Positions 7,083 through 13,550 of a stretch of DNA of 18,864 bases are shown here, piece by piece. The stretch spans positions 1 to 18,864 of the forward strand of contig NZ_JBEZFP010000170.1 of assembly GCF_040649515.1 (NCBI RefSeq), written 5' to 3'. A program made the translations under genes and the position numbers. Under the pieces are notes generated by a model. The model worked only from the letters and a program-made list of their open reading frames with translations. It had not been told where the DNA came from and made no database searches. The DNA is from Yinghuangia elevatio (GTDB taxonomy: Bacteria; Actinomycetota; Actinomycetes; Streptomycetales; Streptomycetaceae). How positions within the stretch are numbered: the first letter of the stretch is position 1; each line of letters starts with the position of its first letter.

Positions 7083-8708
7083 TTGCCCCGCCACGCCCTT
7101 CCCCCGCGCCGGTTCAGACGTCCCTCGGCCGCCCTCGCGGCGGTCCTCCTCTCCTTCTCGCTCGTCGCCACCGCATGCAGTGACTCCGACTCGGACGGGG
7201 ACACGCCCGGACCTTCCGCGGCGCCGCCCGCGACCGGCGGGGCCTCGGCGCAGCCACCCGCACGACAGGGCGGCCAGTTGACCATGCTGGCCGTGCAGGA
7301 CTCCGCGCAGCTCGACGTCTTCCGCACCGCGTACGTCGCGGTCACCGACGAGCCGCGACTCTCCGCGCTGTACGACCCGCTTTTCGTGATCAATCCGGGC
7401 GGCGGCACGGTCGTCGCGCATCTGGGCGAGTCGATCTCGACGTCCGACGGCGGCCTGACCTGGACGCTCAAGCTGCGCCCGAACGTGCAGTTCAGCGACG
7501 GCACCCCGCTCGACGCCGCGGCGGTGAAGACCAACTGGGACATGCACGCCGACCCGGCCACGCAGTCGCTGCACCGGGCCGCGGCCGCCGGGCTGGTGCT
7601 CGGCGTGGTCGACCCCCTGACGCTGTCGATCAAGCCGCCCGCGCCGAACGCCAACTTCGACCGGACACTCGCGCAGGAGCTGACCTACATCGAGTCGCCG
7701 GCGCAGCTGGCGAAGGGGCCCGAGGTGTACGGGTCGCAGCCGGTCGGCGCCGGCCCGTTCGTGCTGCGCAGCTGGGTGCGCGGCAGCGAGCAGGTGTTCG
7801 CGCGGAACCCGAACTACTGGCAGAAGGACAAGGGGCTTCCGAAGCTCGACGGCTTCACGGTCAAGAACGTGCCGGACATCCAGCAGCAGCTCAACTCGGT
7901 CAAGTCCGGGCAGGCGGACATCTTCACGAGTTCCGACCCGGCCCTGCTGGACCGCGGCGCCAAGGACGCCAACGCGTCGGTGCTCAAGGTCGACGGCGGC
8001 CAGTACTTCATGTTCAACTTCGCGCGGGCGCCGTTCGACGACCCGCGGGCGCGTCGGGCGGTCTCGCTCGCGCTCGACTCGGCGGAGATCCCCAAGGTGC
8101 TGGACAACGGATACATTCCGGCCAAGGGGCTGTTCGCCACGACCTCGCAGTTCTTCTCGCCCGCGTCCGTGCAGGCGGCGTACAACCAGGCGGAGGCGCA
8201 GCGGCTGTTCGACGAGCTGGCGCAGGAGGGCAAGAAGGTCGACTTCTCGTACCTCATCCCGCAGAACCCGTCGTCGAAGAAGACCGCGGAGTACATGCAG
8301 AGCCGGCTGCACACCTACCGGAACGTGACGATGCGGGTCGAGGCGCTGGAGATCGGCGCGTACATCGTGAAGTCGGCGATCCAGAAGGACTTCCAGGGTC
8401 TGCTGACGCAGCGCTGGGTGGTCGACCCCGAGCCGCAGATCTTCAACGCGTTCCACTCGCGCAGCCCGCTCAACTACGGCGGGTACGTCAGCGCCGAGGC
8501 CGACCGTGCGCTGGCCGCCGGGCGGGCGAGCACCGACCCGGCGGTGCGCAAGCAGGCGTACGCGGACCTGCAGAAGGCACTCGTTCAGGACATGCCGGTG
8601 TGGGTGTACTCGGAGGCGGTCGTCGGGCCGGTCTACAACGACAAGCTCACCGGCATCGAGCTCTACAACGCCGGGGTGCTGTTCATGGACCGTGTCGGCC
8701 TGAAGTAG
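7083..8708 (+). CDS. ABC-type peptide/nickel-like solute-binding lipoprotein (SBP_bac_5)
   Basis: TTG 7083 is fixed by GGAGGTGGATC (7069 onward, spacing 9). The 541-residue product has a basic N-terminus, a hydrophobic core (AALAAVLLSFSLVATA) and Cys32 as probable lipidation site, then a Ser/Asp/Pro-rich spacer. From about residue 60 it follows the family 5 pattern: GGQLTML, a YDPLFV segment, the conserved LTWTLKLRPNVQFSDGTPLDAAAVK block (family signature, near residues 120-145), GAGPFVL, NPNYWQKDKGLPKLDGF, and DDPRARRAVSLALD. Such proteins capture oligopeptides, nickel complexes or other small solutes for an ABC importer. No permease or importer ATPase lies nearby, so it is an orphan here; the upstream exporter is a different type. 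The ligand cannot be inferred. Confidence 0.92.
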   Translation: MPRHALPPRRFRRPSAALAAVLLSFSLVATACSDSDSDGDTPGPSAAPPATGGASAQPPARQGGQLTMLAVQDSAQLDVFRTAYVAVTDEPRLSALYDPLFVINPGGGTVVAHLGESISTSDGGLTWTLKLRPNVQFSDGTPLDAAAVKTNWDMHADPATQSLHRAAAAGLVLGVVDPLTLSIKPPAPNANFDRTLAQELTYIESPAQLAKGPEVYGSQPVGAGPFVLRSWVRGSEQVFARNPNYWQKDKGLPKLDGFTVKNVPDIQQQLNSVKSGQADIFTSSDPALLDRGAKDANASVLKVDGGQYFMFNFARAPFDDPRARRAVSLALDSAEIPKVLDNGYIPAKGLFATTSQFFSPASVQAAYNQAEAQRLFDELAQEGKKVDFSYLIPQNPSSKKTAEYMQSRLHTYRNVTMRVEALEIGAYIVKSAIQKDFQGLLTQRWVVDPEPQIFNAFHSRSPLNYGGYVSAEADRALAAGRASTDPAVRKQAYADLQKALVQDMPVWVYSEAVVGPVYNDKLTGIELYNAGVLFMDRVGLK

Positions 8709-8722
8709 CCGCTGGCGCCGCG

Positions 8723-8767
8723 CTGTTCGGGGACGCCGGGGCGATCGGCCGCGGTGTCCCCGAACAG
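8723..8767. terminator. Shared terminator between convergent genes
   Basis: Perfect 12-base arms, CTGTTCGGGGAC (8723-8734) and GTCCCCGAACAG (8756-8767), enclose a GC-rich 21-base loop that can pair further. It lies 15 bases after the solute-binding protein stop and 59 bases beyond the permease stop on the other strand, so it can serve both directions. Confidence 0.75.
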
Positions 8768-8825
8768 GGGGCGACTCGGAGAGCGGACGGCCCTGTGCGA
8801 GTCGGCCGCGTCACGCGCACCTGCG

Positions 8826-9503
8826 TCACGGTTCGGGATAGCGGGCGACGCGCAGGCGGCGGGCGAATACCGCGAGGGTGAGGGCGGTGCACAGGACCCA
8901 GGTCGCGGCCGCGTGCAGTACCGCGTGCCACAAAGCGGTGGTGGGAGCCGCGTCGACGGTGTAGTTCCCCAGAGACCGGGCGGACCAGAACGGCATCAGT
9001 TTGGCGGCCGAGCCGGCCGGGTCGGCCAGGAGTTGGGTGGCGCAGACGATGAGCAGGGCCAGTGCGCCTTCGAGTTCGCGGGGCAGCAGCGCGGCGATGA
9101 GTCCCCCGAAGGGCGCGGCGACCACGGCCGTCAGGAGCAGCATGAGGACGGCGCCCCAGGGGTGCGCCAGGTCGCCGCGGCTCACGCCCACCAGTGCCGA
9201 ATAGGCGGTGGCGAGGGCGGCGCCGATGCCGGTCATGGCCAGCAGGCGGCCGCCGATGATGTCGAGGACGGAGGCGCCGGCCAGGCGCAGCCGCGGGTCG
9301 AGGCTGCGGGAGGCGTTGACCACGAAAACAGTGAGGGTGGCGACGGCCCAGCCGACGCCGATCGCGAGCAGGCGCGTGGACTGGCCGGGCAGGTCCCGGC
9401 GCACCAGGTAGAAGCACAGCGGCAGGGCGATCACCAAGAGCACCGCGGTGCGTCGGCGGCCGACTTCGCGGGCCGACAGCGCGGCCACGACGAGCCCGGT
9501 CAC
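8826..9503 (-). CDS. ABC-2 type permease of the padR operon
   Basis: This 225-residue integral membrane protein has about six hydrophobic segments (near residues 19-35, 45-64, 88-108, 118-140, 144-161 and 188-215) and little else, as expected for a small ABC-2 type transport subunit. GTG 9503-9501 overlaps the TGA of the ATPase gene by four bases (GTGA), so the two are translationally coupled. It should form the membrane channel for the ATPase encoded at 9500-10390, most likely as a homodimer. Family membership is inferred from topology and from the neighbour; the sequence itself is weakly conserved. Substrate unknown. It ends before the shared terminator at 8723-8767. Confidence 0.75.
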   Translation of the reverse strand: MTGLVVAALSAREVGRRRTAVLLVIALPLCFYLVRRDLPGQSTRLLAIGVGWAVATLTVFVVNASRSLDPRLRLAGASVLDIIGGRLLAMTGIGAALATAYSALVGVSRGDLAHPWGAVLMLLLTAVVAAPFGGLIAALLPRELEGALALLIVCATQLLADPAGSAAKLMPFWSARSLGNYTVDAAPTTALWHAVLHAAATWVLCTALTLAVFARRLRVARYPEP

Positions 9504-10390
9504 GCCCGCCTCCCGGTGCCGTGCCCGCCGCCGGCCGGTGCGGTGCTCGGGCCCGGGGCCGCCGCGCTCAGGTCGAGCACCTGGTCGACGTGCCTGAGGT
9601 CGTGCAGAAGGTGGGTCACCACGACCACCCCGCGGCCGGAGTCGCGCCAGGCACGTACCTGCTGCCAGAAGTCCACGTACGTCCCTTGGTCGAAGCCCTG
9701 GTAGGGCTCGTCGAGGAGGAGCAGGTCGGGGGCGTGCAGCTCACCGAGAACGAGGTTGAGCTTCTGCCGTGTTCCGCCGGAGAGGTGCTGGGCGCAGCGG
9801 GCCCGGTCGGGGCGCCAGGCCAGGCGCCTGGCGAGGTGCTCGCCTGTCGAACGGGCCCGCCGCGGTGCCATGCGGGCGGCGGCGCCGAAGAGGGTGAAGT
9901 GTTCGGCGGGGGTGAGCCATCCGGCGGTTCCGCCGTCCTGGGGCACGTAGCCCACGCGTGCGGTGCGGTGCACCGTTCCCGTGGTCGGCGTGCTCAGCCC
10001 GGCGCAGATGCGCAGCAGGGTCGACTTGCCGCAGCCGTTGGCGCCGACGACGGCCGCGACTTCCCCGGCACGCACGGTGAGGTCGACGTCGGCGAAGACC
10101 GTGGTGCGGCGGTGGCGCTTGCCGACGCCTTCCAGGCGCAGCAGGACCCGGCCGCGGGCGAGCCCCGGCGGCGTTTCCGTCCGGGGGGCCGTGTCGCCGG
10201 GTGCGGAGAGGGCGGCGACCAGATGGCGCGCGTACAGGTGTGCCGGGCCGAAGAGTTCGGCCGTCCCGGCGCCGAACTCCGCGGCTTGCTGGGCGGTTTC
10301 CCCGGCGAGCTGACGGGCCCGCGCCGGTTCCAGGCCGAGCTGCACCAGCTCCGCTTCGAACCGCGGCAGCCACCTCGGGTCGCCCGTCAC
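9500..10390 (-). CDS. ABC transporter ATPase with N-terminal HAAS-like helical domain
   Basis: GTG 10390-10388 overlaps the padR stop by four bases (GTGA); the longer open frame back to 10777 is only the shadow of padR. The 296-residue product has a complete ABC domain: Walker A GANGCGKST (116-124), Gln151, signature LSGGT (203-207), Walker B LLLLDEP (223-229) and H-loop His260. Residues 1-62 are unusual: a helical segment (FEAELVQLGLEPARARQL) ending in ELFGPAHLYARHL, which resembles the FGPPREYA end of the HAAS/DUF1048-like domains commonly found beside PadR genes, usually on a separate membrane protein. The C-terminus is a short Ala/Pro/Gly tail. It powers the permease at 8826-9503, for export of an unknown substrate. 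Confidence 0.88.
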   Translation of the reverse strand: MTGDPRWLPRFEAELVQLGLEPARARQLAGETAQQAAEFGAGTAELFGPAHLYARHLVAALSAPGDTAPRTETPPGLARGRVLLRLEGVGKRHRRTTVFADVDLTVRAGEVAAVVGANGCGKSTLLRICAGLSTPTTGTVHRTARVGYVPQDGGTAGWLTPAEHFTLFGAAARMAPRRARSTGEHLARRLAWRPDRARCAQHLSGGTRQKLNLVLGELHAPDLLLLDEPYQGFDQGTYVDFWQQVRAWRDSGRGVVVVTHLLHDLRHVDQVLDLSAAAPGPSTAPAGGGHGTGRRA

Positions 10391-10794
10391 CGCTGCCCGC
10401 CGCCCTGCTCGGGCTTGCCGGTCTGGCCGGCCCGTTCGGCCTGTCCGGTCCGGCCGCGTTGCCCGCGGACGGCGCCGGCACCGACCAGGGCATCGACTCC
10501 GTCGCGGAACCGCGCCCAGTCGGTGGCCTGTTCGGCGAGCGTCTGACGCCCCGCGGGGGTCAGCGCGTAGTACTTCCGGCGGGGGCCCGACTCCGACGGC
10601 GCCCACGTGGGTTCGGCCAACCCGTGCTGCTCCAGCCGGAGCAGGGCGGGGTACAGGGTGCCGCCCGGCACCTCGGCGACCCCCGCCTCGGAAAGCCGCT
10701 GGGCCAGGCCATACCCGTAGTCCGGGCGTTCCTGCAACATCGCCAGCAGGCACAGATCGAGAAAGCCGTGCAACCACGGCCGCGCGCTCAACAC
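10387..10794 (-). CDS. PadR-family transcriptional regulator
   Basis: The 135-residue protein has the PadR winged helix: LDLCLLAMLQERPDYGYGLA for the first helices, then the hallmark GGTLYPALLRLEQHGL (44-59) as recognition helix, and the wing GPRRKYYALTPAGR (70-83). The C-terminal part is a short helix and a Gly/Gln/Arg-rich tail, so it is a short PadR. It is the first gene of the padR-ATPase-permease operon, and a 39-base dyad overlaps its promoter (10795-10833), so autorepression relieved by a transported compound is the likely mode, as in LmrR-type systems. Start is GTG 10794-10792, with GTG 10796 a close alternative. No Shine-Dalgarno site is present, which fits leaderless expression. Confidence 0.9.
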   Translation of the reverse strand: MLSARPWLHGFLDLCLLAMLQERPDYGYGLAQRLSEAGVAEVPGGTLYPALLRLEQHGLAEPTWAPSESGPRRKYYALTPAGRQTLAEQATDWARFRDGVDALVGAGAVRGQRGRTGQAERAGQTGKPEQGGGQR

Positions 10795-10833
10795 ACTAGG
10801 TAGGCTAGCTGGTAACCAGGCTGTCTATCTAGT
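10795..10833 (-). promoter_or_regulatory. Two-tier 39-base dyad operator and promoter of the padR operon
   Basis: Outer arms ACTAGGTAG (10795-10803) and CTATCTAGT (10825-10833) match at 8 of 9 positions. An inner dyad CTGGT-A-ACCAG (10809-10819) shares exactly the same centre, 10814. A minus-strand -10-like TAGCCT (10807-10802) lies within it, 5 bases before GTG 10796. Binding of the PadR dimer here would block transcription of its own operon; this is inferred from position and symmetry. Confidence 0.6.
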
Positions 10834-10846
10834 GGGGCGCAGCCGT

Positions 10847-10876
10847 CCTCGCCCCGCTGCCACGAGAGCGGCGAGG
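10847..10876 (-). terminator. Hairpin downstream of the MaoC gene
   Basis: CCTCGCC (10847-10853) and GGCGAGG (10870-10876) pair, and the stem extends inward through GCT and AGC with a small bulge. It lies 55 bases past the MaoC stop on the minus strand and separates that gene from the padR operon promoter. Confidence 0.5.
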
Positions 10877-10930
10877 CCGGGCTCAGCTCGAAGGCGTCCG
10901 GCTCGGGAGCCGGGGCGGGTCAGGCCGGGG

Positions 10931-11383
10931 TCAGAGGACGATCAGGACGATGCTTTCGGCCACGCACGCGGGCTTGGGCTGACCCTCGATCTCGACGGTG
11001 TACTTGACGACGGCCTGCTTGCCCTGGGCGACTTCGCGTACGTCCACCAGCTCGGCGCCGACGCGGACCCGCGAGCCGACGGTGACCGGGCTGGGGAAGC
11101 GCACCTTCTCCGTGCCGTAGTTGACGAGCATCTTGGGGCCTTCGAGGCGGAAGATGTCCTTGCCGAGGGCCGGGATCATCGACAGCGTCAGGTATCCGTG
11201 CGCGATGGTCGCGCCGAACGGGCCGTCCTTGGCGCGTTCCGCGTCGACGTGGATCCACTGGTGGTCGCCGGTCGCGTCGGCGAAGCGGTTGATGCGTTCC
11301 TGGTCGACCAGGTGCCATTCGCCGTACCCCAGGTGCTCGCCCTTCAGGGCTGCGAACTCGTCGAACGACGTGAACACGCGCAT
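10931..11383 (-). CDS. MaoC-like (R)-specific enoyl-CoA hydratase, NodN/HtdZ-like
   Basis: ATG 11383-11381 follows a GGGGAGG ribosome site at spacing 5, so the longer open frame to 11530 is rejected. The 150-residue single hot-dog protein carries the hydratase-2 motif: FADATGDHQWIHVDAERA with catalytic Asp and His, followed by GPFGATIAHGYLTLSMIP. This layout matches the NodN-like branch that includes mycobacterial Rv0130 (HtdZ). These enzymes hydrate trans-2-enoyl-CoA to (R)-3-hydroxyacyl-CoA in the cytoplasm; the exact substrate length is not readable. It is a single gene, divergent from the cupin gene, with a terminator at 10847-10876. Confidence 0.9.
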   Translation of the reverse strand: MRVFTSFDEFAALKGEHLGYGEWHLVDQERINRFADATGDHQWIHVDAERAKDGPFGATIAHGYLTLSMIPALGKDIFRLEGPKMLVNYGTEKVRFPSPVTVGSRVRVGAELVDVREVAQGKQAVVKYTVEIEGQPKPACVAESIVLIVL

Positions 11384-11524
11384 GTGCGCCTCCCCGGCAT
11401 CGTGGGTGTCCGGACGCCGTTCCCGCCCGCGCGGGGGTCCGGAGCCGTGCGGTGCCCATCGTAGGGGCGCGGCCGCGCGGCAGGCGGCTGCCCGCGGCTC
11501 TCGCCCCGGGTCGGATAGTGGACC

Positions 11525-11553
11525 TTGCAAACTATTTTTCCAACGGCTAGGTT
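11525..11553 (+). promoter_or_regulatory. Sigma-70-type promoter of the cupin gene
   Basis: TTGCAA (11525-11530), a 17-base spacer and TAGGTT (11548-11553) fit a housekeeping promoter (TTGACA, TANNNT). The AT-rich spacer is conspicuous in this GC-rich DNA. It predicts a leader of roughly 95 bases before ATG 11657. Confidence 0.5.
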
Positions 11554-11580
11554 TCAGCTCGCACCAAATGCGGATGCGGA

Positions 11581-11600
11581 TGCACGTGCAGATGCATCTG
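11581..11600 (+). promoter_or_regulatory. Two abutting perfect palindromes in the cupin leader
   Basis: TGCACGTGCA (11581-11590) and CAGATGCATCTG (11589-11600) are both perfectly self-complementary and share two bases. They follow two ATGCGG units (11568-11579) and lie about 20 bases downstream of the predicted transcription start. The position suits an operator for a dimeric regulator. No regulator gene is adjacent. Confidence 0.4.
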
Positions 11601-11656
11601 AGGTACGGTGAAGCGTGGGCCCTCAGCCGTGTTCACAGGTCCACAAGGGGTGCACG

Positions 11657-12148
11657 ATGCCTGACGGCAAGCCGGAATTGACCATCACGCACATCAGCGA
11701 GACGCCCTGGCACGAGGTCAAGGCGCAGTCCCACAGCGGCCGCCGCGTGTCGGTGTGGGAGAAGTTCCTCGAGTGGACGCCCGAGCGCATGGTGATCTAC
11801 GCACGGTACGACGCGGGCGTGATCGTGGAACGGCACGGCCACATGTCCGAGCACTACGTGTTCGTCATCGCGGGCGAAGTCCTCATCGGCGACCGCCCGT
11901 GCCCGGCGGGCACGCACATCACCCTCGAACAGGGGGCTGCCTTCGGGCCGCTCATCGCCGGCCCCGAGGGCGCGACGCTGTACGAGATCATGGCCGGCGA
12001 CCCGCGCGCCGTCCCGGACGACCGCGAGGGCTTCCGACGCCTGCTGGCCGAGCGGGATGTCACGCCGCTGCCCAACCCTCCGGTCCCGTGGCCGGACTGG
12101 CTGCAGGCACGTACCGACGGCGACCCCGGCAGCGCCGCGCAGGACTGA
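11657..12148 (+). CDS. Single-domain cupin protein
   Basis: ATG 11657 follows AAGGGG at spacing 6; the GTG 42 bases upstream in the same frame is less likely. The 163-residue product has one cupin barrel: motif 1 around GVIVERHGHMSEHYVFVIAGE (54-74) with His60, His62 and Glu65 as probable metal ligands, and a looser motif 2 near PAGTHITL (83-90) with His87. Substrate binding or a dioxygenase, isomerase or storage role are all possible in this superfamily, so no reaction is assigned. A Pro/Trp-rich C-terminal segment (PLPNPPVPWPDW) follows the barrel. The gene has its own promoter and leader palindromes and is followed by a hairpin at 12342-12380, so it is probably transcribed alone. Confidence 0.82.
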   Translation: MPDGKPELTITHISETPWHEVKAQSHSGRRVSVWEKFLEWTPERMVIYARYDAGVIVERHGHMSEHYVFVIAGEVLIGDRPCPAGTHITLEQGAAFGPLIAGPEGATLYEIMAGDPRAVPDDREGFRRLLAERDVTPLPNPPVPWPDWLQARTDGDPGSAAQD

Positions 12149-12341
12149 AGTCGGCACGACCCGGATCCGCGGGACCACCGGGAGCACAACCCCGGCGAGA
12201 CCGGCAAGACCCGCAAAGCACCAGAAGGCGTACATTCGCCTTGGATCGCTCTTGGATCGGCGCCTCTTCGGTCCGGGAACGACGAACAGACCGCACCGCA
12301 CGCCGCAACGCGAGCCTCGCCCCTGTGGGCACGCGACGGCA

Positions 12342-12380
12342 GGCGGCGTGTGGCGCCGCCCCTGTGCGCCACACGCCGCC
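12342..12380 (+). terminator. Strong terminator hairpin (first of a tandem pair)
   Basis: Perfect 15-base arms, GGCGGCGTGTGGCGC (12342-12356) and GCGCCACACGCCGCC (12366-12380), enclose a 9-base loop. It lies about 190 bases after the cupin stop with no gene between. No U-tract follows. The 12149-12341 stretch holds nothing recognisable. Confidence 0.7.
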
Positions 12381-12384
12381 CCCG

Positions 12385-12440
12385 CGGAGGTGGCTCCCGG
12401 GCAAGTGGCTCGCCACAGCCTGGTCCGGGAGCCACCTCCG
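12385..12440. repeat. Second large inverted repeat, 48 bases before the aminotransferase
   Basis: Perfect 16-base arms, CGGAGGTGGCTCCCGG (12385-12400) and CCGGGAGCCACCTCCG (12425-12440), enclose a 24-base loop that itself contains GTGGC and GCCAC as a small inner hairpin. It starts five bases after the first hairpin. It may act as a second terminator, or as an insulator or operator for the leaderless aminotransferase gene. Confidence 0.6.
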
Positions 12441-12476
12441 GCCAAATGGCCCTACTCGACCGCGCGACGCGCGTCG

Positions 12477-12482
12477 TACGGT
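12477..12482 (+). promoter_or_regulatory. -10 element of a leaderless promoter
   Basis: TACGGT (TANNNT) ends six bases before ATG 12489, so transcription is predicted to begin at the A of the start codon. No Shine-Dalgarno sequence precedes the ATG. A CTCGAC at 12455-12460 is a weak -35 candidate. Confidence 0.45.
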
Positions 12483-12488
12483 CGGGCG

Positions 12489-13535
12489 ATGGACCTCGAA
12501 AGCGCCCGCGCCCTCTGGGAGCCCGAACCGGGCTGGCTGAACACCGCAAGCTACGGCCTGCCGACCACCCCCGCCTACGACGCGGTGCTCGCGGCGCAGC
12601 GCGACTGGCGTGTGGGCCGGACGAGTTGGGAACCCTGGGGCGAAGTCGGGGAGCACGCCCGCGCGTTGTTCGCGGACCTGGTCGGCGCCGACGCCTCCGA
12701 CATCTCGATCGGCGCGGCCGTGTCCGGCATGCTCGCCCCGGTCGGCGCTTCGCTCACCCCGGGGACCCGGGTCGTGGTGCCCGACATCGAGTTCACCTCC
12801 AACGTGTTCCCGTGGATGGTGCACGAGGCGCGCGGTGTCGAGGTGGTGTGCGTGCCGTTCGCCAAGCTCGCCGAGGCGGTCGACGAGCGTACCGACGTCG
12901 TGGCGTACAGCCTCGTGCAGTCCGCCGACGGCACGCTCGCGGCCGACGCCGAGATCGTGGCGGCGGCCCGCGCGCACGGCGCCCTGGTGGTCGTGGACGC
13001 GACCCAGGCGGTGGGGTGGCTGCCCGTCGACGCGACACGCTACGACGTGATGGCGGTCGGCGGCTACAAGTGGCTGATGAACCCGCGCGGCACCGGCTAC
13101 ACCTACTACGCGCCGGGCGTACGCGACCGCTTCGTGCCCGTCGCGGCGGGCTGGTACGCCGGCGAGGACGTCCACGCGTCCTACTACGGACCGCCGTTGC
13201 GACTCGCCACCGACGCACGGCGCTTCGACACGTCCCCCGCGTGGTTCGCCTGGGTCGGCGCGGCTCCCGCCCTGGAAGTCGTGCGGGACATCGGCATCGA
13301 GCAGATCCACGCGCACAACGTGGCCCTCGCGAACCGGTTCCTGACCGCCCTGGGACGCCCGGAAGGCGACAGCGCAATCGTCACGGTCGACGTGCCGGGA
13401 GCGGACGAAGCACTGCGCGCCGCGGGCGTCAAGGCCGCGGTACGCGCCGGCCGCGTGCGCGCGTCCTTCCACCTGTACACGACTACAGACGACGTCGACC
13501 TGGCGGTCAACGCCCTTCTCGCCCAAGGAGGTTGA
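12489..13535 (+). CDS. Class V aminotransferase-fold PLP enzyme
   Basis: The 348-residue product follows the fold type I, class V pattern of NifS-like enzymes: VVVDATQAVGWLPVD with Asp170 (pyridine nitrogen) and Gln173, and VGGYKWLMNPRGTG with Lys194 as the Schiff-base lysine. The C-terminal RVRASFHLYTTTDDVD block (322-337) carries an Arg expected to bind the substrate carboxylate. There is no cysteine in a desulfurase-type active loop that I can see, so a cysteine desulfurase role is not supported; transamination, lyase or epimerase roles remain open. The start is ATG 12489, read as leaderless. The longer open frame from 12057 runs through two hairpins and is rejected. The gene is convergent with the glycosyltransferase gene, 15 bases apart. 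Confidence 0.9.
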   Translation: MDLESARALWEPEPGWLNTASYGLPTTPAYDAVLAAQRDWRVGRTSWEPWGEVGEHARALFADLVGADASDISIGAAVSGMLAPVGASLTPGTRVVVPDIEFTSNVFPWMVHEARGVEVVCVPFAKLAEAVDERTDVVAYSLVQSADGTLAADAEIVAAARAHGALVVVDATQAVGWLPVDATRYDVMAVGGYKWLMNPRGTGYTYYAPGVRDRFVPVAAGWYAGEDVHASYYGPPLRLATDARRFDTSPAWFAWVGAAPALEVVRDIGIEQIHAHNVALANRFLTALGRPEGDSAIVTVDVPGADEALRAAGVKAAVRAGRVRASFHLYTTTDDVDLAVNALLAQGG

Positions 13536-13550
13536 CGGTGCCCCGCGCGG

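Noticed and set aside
6918..8456. A 512-codon minus-strand open frame opposite the solute-binding protein
   Set aside because: Low-complexity Arg/Val/Leu/His translation, no ribosome site, and the plus strand encodes a complete SBP_bac_5 lipoprotein.
10391..10777. N-terminal extension of the ABC ATPase through padR
   Set aside because: The extension is padR read in another frame; GTG 10390 forms a GTGA overlap with the padR stop and begins the conserved segment.
12060..13526. A 488-codon minus-strand open frame opposite the aminotransferase
   Set aside because: It has no motif and passes through two terminator-like hairpins; the plus strand has a full PLP enzyme.
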